Notes under the pieces: generated by a model
The model's input: only the letters and a program-made list of their open reading frames with translations
Database searches by the model: none
Told to the model about the DNA's origin: nothing
Part shown: piece after piece, positions 7,104-12,703 of the stretch
Position numbering within the stretch: the stretch's first letter is position 1
Layout: each line of letters opens with the position of its first letter
Translations under genes and position numbers: made by a program
DNA from: Actinomycetes bacterium
GTDB lineage: Bacteria; Actinomycetota; Acidimicrobiia; Acidimicrobiales; Acidimicrobiaceae
Length of the DNA: 12,703 nucleotides
Reading direction: 5' to 3'
Assembly (NCBI GenBank): GCA_021844725.1
Contig: JAKBSX010000026.1
Coordinates: forward strand, 1 to 12,703

Positions 7104-7877
7104 GTGCCTAGTGAAAAAAGACAAAGAATACGCGAAAATAGAGCTAAAAAGCTTCAAGCCCAAAATGCACAAAAGCGCAAGGGGGCAACCAGACGCAGAA
7201 TAACCTTTATGGCAGTCGGTGCTGTGGTGGCAATAATTGCTATCTACTTCGCCTCTAGAGGAAGCTCTTCAAAAAGTGCTGCGCCGGCTAAATCAAGTGT
7301 GACAACCACTACCAAACCCAAAGCGATTGCACCGGTATGCCCCCCGGTGAATGGTTCAGCCAAGAGGGAGATAGCCTTCACCAAGGCGCCGCCGATGTGT
7401 ATCAATACTTCGGCAAACTATACCGCTATTGTAAAAACCGACGTCGGAACTTTCGATATTGCGCTTAATGCCAAGGAAGCTCCCAAAACTGTAAACAACT
7501 TTGTCTTCCTTGCCCGCTATCACTTCTATAACGGAATCATTTTCCATCGGGTTATCCCTGGGTTCGTTGTCCAGGGTGGAGACCCAACCGGAACAGGAAC
7601 AGGCGGGCCAGGTTATACGTTTGCTGATGAACTGCCAAAGGCTGGGGCATACAAGATTGGATCAGTGGCGATGGCTAACTCCGGACCCAATACGAACGGT
7701 AGCCAATTCTTTATCGTGGTAGGCCCCCAGGGCGAGCAGCTCCCACCTAAGTACTCGCTATTTGGGCAAGTTACCAAAGGAATGAGTGTGGTTCAGAAGA
7801 TCGCAGCTGATGGCACTGCAAGTGGCACGCCATCTGTAGTGCACAAGATGATATCGGTGACCATTGAGGGTCCCTAA
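7104..7877 (+). CDS. Membrane-anchored cyclophilin-type peptidyl-prolyl cis-trans isomerase
   Basis: It catalyses cis-trans isomerisation of prolyl bonds in proteins, probably outside the membrane. From GTG at 7104 (257 aa) it starts with a very basic cytoplasmic segment (PSEKRQRIRENRAKK), then one membrane helix (about 33-50), a Ser/Thr/Lys-rich linker, two cysteines (79 and 99) that could form a disulfide, and the cyclophilin domain (about 105-257). Active-site motifs are FHRVIPGFVVQGGDP (His148, Arg149, Phe154, Gln157), GPNTNGSQFFI (194-204) and LPPKYSLFG in place of the tryptophan loop of human CypA. An earlier in-frame TTG at 7074 would add ten residues, but actinobacterial relatives begin at the basic segment, and TAAGTT sits 8 bases before GTG 7104. 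It is followed 54 bases later by a second cyclophilin. Confidence 0.93.
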   Translation: MPSEKRQRIRENRAKKLQAQNAQKRKGATRRRITFMAVGAVVAIIAIYFASRGSSSKSAAPAKSSVTTTTKPKAIAPVCPPVNGSAKREIAFTKAPPMCINTSANYTAIVKTDVGTFDIALNAKEAPKTVNNFVFLARYHFYNGIIFHRVIPGFVVQGGDPTGTGTGGPGYTFADELPKAGAYKIGSVAMANSGPNTNGSQFFIVVGPQGEQLPPKYSLFGQVTKGMSVVQKIAADGTASGTPSVVHKMISVTIEGP

Positions 7878-7915
7878 CTAAGCGCACTCCTTAGCCTAAA
7901 GATCTCGCAAAAGAC

Positions 7916-7920
7916 AGGAG
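7916..7920 (+). promoter_or_regulatory. Ribosome binding site of the second cyclophilin
   Basis: AGGAG with an 11-base spacer before the ATG at 7932. The spacer is somewhat long but this is the only purine-rich match in the 54-base gap. Confidence 0.55.
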
Positions 7921-7931
7921 AGAAAAATCAT

Positions 7932-8489
7932 ATGACAAGCACATTTCCAAATTTCGATGGTTCAAGCCCCAAAACACAAAGGTTTTCAGCTCCGCCGGAA
8001 ATGGGGATTGACCCAAGCAAGCGCTACAGCGCCAAAATAGCCACCTCTAAAGGTGATATGGTCGTTGCTCTTGATCCAGTGCTTGCACCCAAGACTGTAA
8101 ATAATTTTATATTTCTGGCACTTCACCATTATTACGATGGAATCTTTTTCCACAGAATCATTCCAGGTTTCGTCGTCCAGGGTGGAGACCCTGAAGGAAG
8201 TGGGCGCGGTGGACCCGGTTACCGATTTGAAGATGAACTTCCTCCGGCAGGCAAATACGAAATCGGCACTCTGGCAATGGCTAACGCCGGACCGGATACC
8301 AACGGCAGCCAGTTTTTTATCGTCTCCGGCAAGGACGGCACCATGCTTCCACCAGCATATTCCATATTTGGAAAAGTGGTCAAGGGCCTGGAGGTCCTAT
8401 CGGCAATTGAATCCGTAGGATCAAGATCTGGTGCCCCAAATGAAAAAGTGACTATCAACTCGGTGGAAATCGCTGTTTCCGACGACTAG
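7932..8489 (+). CDS. Cytosolic cyclophilin-type peptidyl-prolyl cis-trans isomerase
   Basis: A 185-aa single-domain cyclophilin without signal peptide or membrane helix, so expected in the cytoplasm, where it would assist protein folding. The core starts near residue 33 (AKIATSKGDMVVALDP). Motifs are APKTVNNFIFLAL (52-64), FFHRIIPGFVVQGGDP (72-87, with His74, Arg75, Phe80, Gln83), GRGGPGYRFEDELPP, GPDTNGSQFFIVSG (120-133) and LPPAYSIFGKV (139-149). It is clearly a paralogue of the preceding gene: the motif blocks align throughout, but the upstream copy has the membrane anchor. The pair is probably one operon giving one isomerase on each side of the membrane. Confidence 0.95.
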   Translation: MTSTFPNFDGSSPKTQRFSAPPEMGIDPSKRYSAKIATSKGDMVVALDPVLAPKTVNNFIFLALHHYYDGIFFHRIIPGFVVQGGDPEGSGRGGPGYRFEDELPPAGKYEIGTLAMANAGPDTNGSQFFIVSGKDGTMLPPAYSIFGKVVKGLEVLSAIESVGSRSGAPNEKVTINSVEIAVSDD

Positions 8490-8520
8490 TACGTCGATTT
8501 CTGGATAAGTTTCCAGCAAT

Positions 8521-8587
8521 ACTCAGTCAACTGAAGAGCGTCGCCAGCTATATTGTTGTTCCTGTCACGCTCTTCAGTTGACTGAGT
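8521..8587. repeat. Perfect 21-base inverted repeat at a convergent gene junction
   Basis: The left arm (8521-8541, starting ACTCAGTCAACTG) is the exact reverse complement of the right arm (8567-8587, ending CAGTTGACTGAGT), with a 25-base loop. The left arm is 32 bases after the cyclophilin stop. The right arm lies inside the last codons of the minus-strand peptidase, reading Leu-Ser-Gln-Leu-Lys-Ser there, and the peptidase stop codon falls in the loop. No T-run follows on either strand. It may act as a bidirectional terminator or 3'-end stabiliser. Confidence 0.85.
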
Positions 8588-9234
8588 TCAAATTCTGTGC
8601 CTGCCCGACTTAGGTGAACGTGACCAGTCCCCATCTCTGTCCATTCGCCATCTGCCGACCGTATTAGTGCGGTTTTCTCATCTATCCCCGCCACTACCAC
8701 CTCTGGTTCAGCCAAACTAACCACTCTTTGGCGCAAGTCATTTGAAACCGAGTTGTAATGTGGCAATATTGCCAGATTCTTTAGCAACCCCAGCCCGAGA
8801 GTCAATCCACCGCCTCTCATATCCACCATGGGGTCAGTGAGTACCATCGCCCCGGCTGACGAGCCCGCCAATACTGCCCCTTTGCGCAATGCCGAAATAA
8901 TGGCTTGAAAACACTTTGACTCATCCAGCACCGAAAAAAGATGCATAGGTGAGCCACCGGAGAGATAAATGAATGATGAGTTTTCGATCTGGCGGGCGAA
9001 GATCTCGTCTTCCGACTCCTTTCGAGTCAGCACCATCACAGGATTGACCCGGGCTCCTAAAGCGCTAAACCACTGCTGGGAGTGCTGTACCGCTAGCTCC
9101 GGCCTTTCATATGCCGCAGCCGTTGGAAGCACACTTACTTCTTTGGATCCAGAGGCTTTCAAAAGATAAGAGTCGAAGTCACAGCCATCTGTCCATTCGG
9201 CACCACCAACAAGAGCAATGATTCCAGCAGACAT
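8548..9234 (-). CDS. Peptidase S51 / cyanophycinase-like serine peptidase
   Basis: A cytosolic class-I glutamine-amidotransferase-fold serine peptidase of 228 aa from the ATG at 9234. The signature is LAGSSAGAMVL (122-132), with nucleophile Ser126 in the S-A-G-A elbow. Supporting motifs are FIYLSGGSPMHLF (88-100), GLGLLKNLAILPHY (147-160) with the likely catalytic His159, and GIDEKTALI (183-191), which matches G-I-D-E-x-T-A-L in dipeptidase E and cyanophycinases. Known relatives cut aspartyl dipeptides or cyanophycin, but with no cyanophycin synthetase in view the substrate is open. AAGG 8 bases before ATG 9234 decides the start over GTG 9243. It begins 20 bases after the methyltransferase stop, so the two are likely co-transcribed. 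Its 3' end forms one arm of the 21-base inverted repeat. Confidence 0.88.
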   Translation of the reverse strand: MSAGIIALVGGAEWTDGCDFDSYLLKASGSKEVSVLPTAAAYERPELAVQHSQQWFSALGARVNPVMVLTRKESEDEIFARQIENSSFIYLSGGSPMHLFSVLDESKCFQAIISALRKGAVLAGSSAGAMVLTDPMVDMRGGGLTLGLGLLKNLAILPHYNSVSNDLRQRVVSLAEPEVVVAGIDEKTALIRSADGEWTEMGTGHVHLSRAGTEFELSQLKSVTGTTI

Positions 9235-9254
9235 CTCACACACCTTTTCCGTTC

Positions 9255-9905
9255 CTACTCAAGACTACCCATAAAATCGCTCTTCAGACGAGCGATACCA
9301 GAAAATCCAAACGGGATTAGAGGTCTCCCCAGCGGGAATCGAAAGTAGTCTAAATCTGTAACTACAAGCGGAGAGCTATCAAAGTAACCGGGAAGATTAC
9401 GATCCAGATGACACCCACCAGCCACTTTGCGCCATATGGGAGTGGCAAGCCTTTGGGTTATTCCGTAGAATCCGCTGGCCAGGCCGTGTTCCATAAAAAT
9501 ATATTTACTCCCTGGTTTCAAAAACAGAGATATGGTTTGTAGACTTTGAGCCACATCGTCAACACTGCAGAGAACTAGCGTCGAAACCACATAGTCGAAG
9601 CTGTGCGGTTCCAGATCAGAGCCATAAAGGTCAGAAATTTGAGAATTCATTAATTCCACCGAACCTTGTGCTACGTTTCTCTCTAAAATCTCAAACATTG
9701 CCGGATCAGGTTCAGTCATTACCAGGTGAATGCCTTCCGGATAGTGGCGATAGTTCAGACCGGTCCCTGCACCCACTTCAAGGACATTTCCTGATACCGA
9801 CGACAACAAGCGGCTACGAACCTCACTAAGCCCAAACCTCTCGATAAGAGGCATCACAGATGCATAGCGGGATGCAAAGGAAGAAGAATCTAAACGGAAA
9901 GTCAT
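9255..9905 (-). CDS. Class I SAM-dependent methyltransferase (METTL7/UbiE-like)
   Basis: A 216-aa Rossmann-fold methyltransferase. Motif I is NVLEVGAGTGLNYRHY (40-55). The acidic residue ending strand 2 is Glu65 in MTEPDP. Motif IV lies at FDYVVSTLVLCSVDD (103-117), followed by FLKPGSKYIFMEHG (128-141). The later GGCHLDR (163-169) is characteristic of the branch related to METTL7-type and some phospholipid methyltransferases. No membrane segment is obvious. The acceptor is unknown; a lipid, thiol or small hydrophobic molecule would fit the branch. The start is ATG at 9905; only a weak GAG precedes it, but TATCTT ends 9 bases upstream, so this gene may have its own promoter and a leaderless mRNA although the preceding gene is only 66 bases away. 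Confidence 0.88.
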   Translation of the reverse strand: MTFRLDSSSFASRYASVMPLIERFGLSEVRSRLLSSVSGNVLEVGAGTGLNYRHYPEGIHLVMTEPDPAMFEILERNVAQGSVELMNSQISDLYGSDLEPHSFDYVVSTLVLCSVDDVAQSLQTISLFLKPGSKYIFMEHGLASGFYGITQRLATPIWRKVAGGCHLDRNLPGYFDSSPLVVTDLDYFRFPLGRPLIPFGFSGIARLKSDFMGSLE

Positions 9906-9971
9906 ATCATCTCAAAGATAGGCTGGGGTCAACCGAATTACAACTGGCTATTTCGATCCCATGCAAAAATC

Positions 9972-12209
9972 TCAAGGTATTACCTCAGAAAACTCAAGTT
10001 GGGCTTTCAGATCACTAAAGGAGACAGGTCTTCCAAGCATAAAGCCCTGGGCATAGTCACAGCCGGCCATCCTGACACACTGCAGCTGCGCTTCGTTCTC
10101 CACGCCTTCTGCTACAACTTTCATTCCGATAGCGTGACCGAGCGAAACCATGGATTCAATTATCGACTTGTGCCTCTGATCGAGAGTCATCTGGATAAAT
10201 TCTTTATCGATCTTGAGCGCTGACATCTGTGAAAACCTTAGCAGTGCACTCAAAGATGAGTAACCAATTCCATAATCATCAACTAAAAGCTCCACTCCCA
10301 AATCCCTGAGCTCAGATAACCTCATGAAAGTCTCTTCGCCAGGGTGCAGATTGATCCCTTCGGTAATTTCAAGACCCAAAAGGTTGCCTGAAAGTCCGGT
10401 TGTTAAGAGCACGTGATGAACTTCAGCCACAAAATTCTTGTCCTGAAGCTGAATGGCACTTACATTTACCCTCAGCGCAATCCTCCTATGATCTGATCCC
10501 AGAGATTTCACCTCTCTGCAAGCCTTCTCTAGAACCCAGCGACCCAGGCTACGAATTTGACCCGTCTGTTCCGCTAGCTTTATAAATGTGTCAGGACCAA
10601 TCGATCCCCTGGTGGGATGGTCCCAACGGCAAAGTGCCTCCACCGCGACCACCTCCCCACTCACAAGTTCAATGATCGGCTGATACGCAACCCGAAGCTC
10701 TTCATTTGCTATCGCGTCATGGAGGTCGCTTGCCAGTTGAAATCGATCCTGGGATGCCTCACCCATAGCCTGGTGATAGATTTTGATTTCCCCGACCCCT
10801 GCCTGTTTGGCCTGGTACATTGCGGTATCAACTTCTCTGACCAGCTCCACTACCTCAGAGTCCGCAGTGGCAAACGTTATACCTATCGATGCATTAGCGA
10901 AGACAGAGCGCTCCTCCAGCTGAAACGGAACTTTGAATGAGCCCCTGATTCGATTAGACAGCTCAAGCGCCTCCATGGGGCTCTCCTGATTTTCACACAG
11001 AATCAAAAACTCATCCCCACCCAGACGGGCAACTGTATCACCTTCGTCAACCAGCTGCGTCAACCTTGAAGCTACTTCCTCCAGAAGTCTGTCTCCACTT
11101 TGGTGACCTAGAGAATCATTCAGTACTTTAAAATCATCCAGGTCCAAAAGTAAAAGAGAAGCCGAGTGCTCACTTCCTTTCAGAGTGTCAATGGTGTGCT
11201 GAATCCTGTCCAGCATCAGCGACCTATTGGGAAGTCCCGTCAGTGAGTCATGCAATGATTGGTGCCTTATCTCACGTTCAGTGCTAATCCTCTTTTGCGC
11301 CGAAGAAAGCACACTGGCAATGGACTCCAAAAAGGCCAGATCATCGGTTGTATATTGCCTCTTTGAAAGCGTATGAATACTTAGTGCCCCCCAAGGCTGA
11401 TCATCTTGGAATATTGGTACTGCCATGCCGCTATTAAGTCCAAGCCCGCGAACTATGGTGGTGTCGACTCTTTTCTCTTCCGAGATGTCAGGAGTAATAA
11501 TCGGCTGTCCAGATGCGATTGCATACCCAGCCTGTGATCCGGGACCTCCTGCCAGAACAGTTAAGTCCAATGATATCGAGTCAAACTTGGCAACAATATG
11601 GAGTTTATCAGTATTATCAATAGGTTGGGCTATTACTACCAGCTCGGCTTCAAGGTTGTTAGCTACCGCACTTACCGCATGTCTAAGCAGATCCAGCCAC
11701 CTGACATGTATTGCCTCTTGAGCAAGTGCCGCCACCACTCGATGTTCCTGCACCCTCTGAGAGATTTGCATATTCAATGAAGCCCGGTTTCTGCGGTCCT
11801 GAACAATCCAAAGGATCTCGGTAGTCGGGAGTTGCCCGAGTGGAAAGGCGTAGGCAAAACAGGTAACAGGGAAAGCTTCACTCTCCCGGCCGGGATTGAG
11901 GTTCGTCTCACTTGTCCATTGGAAGTTTTGAGCTAAAGTTGGAAGAACCACCTGATCGAACGTCGCTTTACCATCAACCTCGAAAAAGTTATAGATCAAG
12001 GTGTTATCCAGTGATTGGCTCTCCAGCAGGCCCAGCATTGACCTGCCGGCCTGATTTACAAATAACAGACGGCCGTGTATATCAGTCACGCCCATCAAAT
12101 GATGAGAGTGAGCCACCAAGCTCGAAAGCCACTCCCACTTCGGGACGCCTCCGTCCGAAAAGGACTCGGGAACTGAGAGATTCGTGGAGCTTGGGTCTCT
12201 CTGGTTCAT
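9972..12209 (-). CDS. PAS-GAF-GGDEF-EAL cyclic-di-GMP signalling protein
   Basis: A 745-aa cytosolic enzyme with no membrane helix. In order: PAS domain (about 28-140), short helical linker, GAF domain (about 165-305), GGDEF domain (about 316-480) and EAL domain (about 490-740). The cyclase half has HDSLTGLPNR (320-329), DLDDFKVLNDSLGHQSGD (356-373) and an intact GGDEF (397-401), but the inhibitory I-site Arg is replaced (DEGD at 388-391). The phosphodiesterase half keeps EAL (524-526), RVNVSAIQLQ (580-589), LEITE (613-617), DDYGIGYSSL (644-653), KIDKEF (666-671) and VAEGVE (699-704), so hydrolysis looks competent. It probably makes and/or degrades c-di-GMP in response to a ligand or redox/light cue sensed by PAS and GAF. 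The start is ATG 12209 with an AGGGAG-type ribosome site 3-5 bases upstream. Confidence 0.95.
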   Translation of the reverse strand: MNQRDPSSTNLSVPESFSDGGVPKWEWLSSLVAHSHHLMGVTDIHGRLLFVNQAGRSMLGLLESQSLDNTLIYNFFEVDGKATFDQVVLPTLAQNFQWTSETNLNPGRESEAFPVTCFAYAFPLGQLPTTEILWIVQDRRNRASLNMQISQRVQEHRVVAALAQEAIHVRWLDLLRHAVSAVANNLEAELVVIAQPIDNTDKLHIVAKFDSISLDLTVLAGGPGSQAGYAIASGQPIITPDISEEKRVDTTIVRGLGLNSGMAVPIFQDDQPWGALSIHTLSKRQYTTDDLAFLESIASVLSSAQKRISTEREIRHQSLHDSLTGLPNRSLMLDRIQHTIDTLKGSEHSASLLLLDLDDFKVLNDSLGHQSGDRLLEEVASRLTQLVDEGDTVARLGGDEFLILCENQESPMEALELSNRIRGSFKVPFQLEERSVFANASIGITFATADSEVVELVREVDTAMYQAKQAGVGEIKIYHQAMGEASQDRFQLASDLHDAIANEELRVAYQPIIELVSGEVVAVEALCRWDHPTRGSIGPDTFIKLAEQTGQIRSLGRWVLEKACREVKSLGSDHRRIALRVNVSAIQLQDKNFVAEVHHVLLTTGLSGNLLGLEITEGINLHPGEETFMRLSELRDLGVELLVDDYGIGYSSLSALLRFSQMSALKIDKEFIQMTLDQRHKSIIESMVSLGHAIGMKVVAEGVENEAQLQCVRMAGCDYAQGFMLGRPVSFSDLKAQLEFSEVIP

Positions 12210-12395
12210 GATCTCCCTTTTTTTCGATAAAAGGCAAATTGAATCTTAGAATCTAAACTTATGGATTTGGAATTGCCATTGATGGTTCTAACGACTCAAT
12301 GCTGCTAACAAGAAGTATATAAATCGAAAACAACCTTTACCGTTAATTGAACTTAATCTATGTAATTCCCTGATATTTATGTATATCGTATCGGG
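12210..12395. promoter_or_regulatory. Divergent promoter region (c-di-GMP gene / 3-hydroxyacyl-CoA dehydrogenase)
   Basis: This AT-rich 186-base gap separates two divergent genes. TATATC at 12382-12387 ends 8 bases before the dehydrogenase ATG, a likely -10 for a leaderless mRNA. TTAGA-A-TCTAA (12246-12256) is a small perfect inverted repeat that could be an operator for either gene or chance. No clear -35 element was found. Confidence 0.4.
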
Positions 12396-12703
12396 ATGGA
12401 CTTCTACAAGATTGGAATCGTCGGTTCTGGAATCATGGGTTCCTCTATTGCGGAACTGATAGTTGAAGCCGGATACCAGACTATCCTGCGCTCACGGCAG
12501 CAGCAGAGCGGTGAGAAAATGCTTGATCTGATTAACAAATCTTTCGAAAGAAAAATCTCCAAAGGAATCAAAACCACAATTCAAGCAGAAGAGCAGCTAT
12601 CCAATTTGCAAATAACCGAGAGTCTGGATGGGTTCTCTGACTGTGACCTGGTGATTGAATCGGTGGTTGAGGACCTGGAAATCAAAAAAACTTTATTTGG
12701 GCA
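12396..12703 (+). CDS. 3-hydroxyacyl-CoA dehydrogenase, NAD(P)-binding N-terminal part (cut by window end)
   Basis: The first 102 residues of a 3-hydroxybutyryl/3-hydroxyacyl-CoA dehydrogenase, which oxidises 3-hydroxyacyl-CoA in fatty-acid or butanoate metabolism. The Rossmann motif IGIVGSGIMGSSIAE (6-20) has the G-x-G-x-x-G pattern with the family's typical MG. Further on, CDLVIESVVEDLEIKKTLF (83-101) matches the conserved D-L-V-I-E-A-V-x-E-x-x-x-x-K block with the Glu that starts the coenzyme-contact loop. At the end of strand 2 the sequence reads ILRSR, with basic residues where NAD-specific members usually have an acidic one. The frame is open to the window end. The start is ATG 12396; there is no spaced Shine-Dalgarno and a -10-like TATATC sits 8 bases upstream. 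Confidence 0.9.
   Translation, partial: MDFYKIGIVGSGIMGSSIAELIVEAGYQTILRSRQQQSGEKMLDLINKSFERKISKGIKTTIQAEEQLSNLQITESLDGFSDCDLVIESVVEDLEIKKTLFG

Noticed and set aside
8137..8418. Overlapping frames on both strands within the second cyclophilin
   Set aside because: The cyclophilin frame carries all active-site motifs; the alternatives are repeats of a frame-shift pattern also seen in the first cyclophilin.
10617..10940. 107-codon plus-strand frame within the GGDEF-EAL gene
   Set aside because: Overlaps intact EAL and GGDEF motifs on the other strand and shows no independent evidence.
1..12703. Defence island, prophage, insertion sequence, CRISPR or biosynthetic cluster
   Set aside because: All recognisable genes are housekeeping, transport, signalling or single enzymes; I saw no transposase, integrase, regularly spaced repeats, nuclease-helicase pairs or toxin-antitoxin pairs.

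Overview
The window reads as ordinary chromosomal DNA of an actinobacterium of moderate GC, most likely from the Acidimicrobiia. The evidence is the actinobacterial type of aspartate kinase followed by aspartate-semialdehyde dehydrogenase, a membrane-anchored cyclophilin starting with an (M)PSEKRQR-like segment next to a second cyclophilin, frequent GTG/TTG starts, and many starts that look leaderless. The taxonomic placement is inference. I found no rRNA, tRNA, CRISPR array, insertion sequence or phage gene.

Layout. Positions 13-822 (-) hold a LysR-type regulator, divergent from a YeiH/UPF0324 membrane exporter (893-1957, +). A T-N11-A palindrome covers the regulator's presumed promoter and start codon. 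The exporter converges on a small membrane methyltransferase of the ICMT/PEMT type (1995-2477, -). After a 334-base gap with short palindromes comes a LigB/DODA-type dioxygenase (2812-3618, +), which converges on a formate/nitrite-transporter family protein (3672-4607, -). Upstream of that on the minus strand lie asd (4698-5708) and ask (5775-6983), the first two steps from aspartate to lysine/DAP, threonine and methionine. Divergent from ask are two tandem cyclophilins (7104-7877, membrane-anchored; 7932-8489, cytosolic).

The second cyclophilin converges on a likely minus-strand cluster, which in transcription order is: a PAS-GAF-GGDEF-EAL c-di-GMP enzyme (12209-9972), a SAM-dependent methyltransferase (9905-9255) and an S51/cyanophycinase-like peptidase (9234-8548). 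At the right edge a 3-hydroxyacyl-CoA dehydrogenase gene begins (12396, +) and runs out of the window.

No obviously new multi-gene system is present. The most useful observations are regulatory or structural. A perfect 21-base inverted repeat has one arm inside the 3' end of the peptidase gene. A Shine-Dalgarno-like GAGGAG inside ask precedes an in-frame ATG where a separate beta subunit would begin. About six genes share a -10-like hexamer 8-9 bases before the start codon, as expected for leaderless mRNAs. The LysR operator overlaps its own start.
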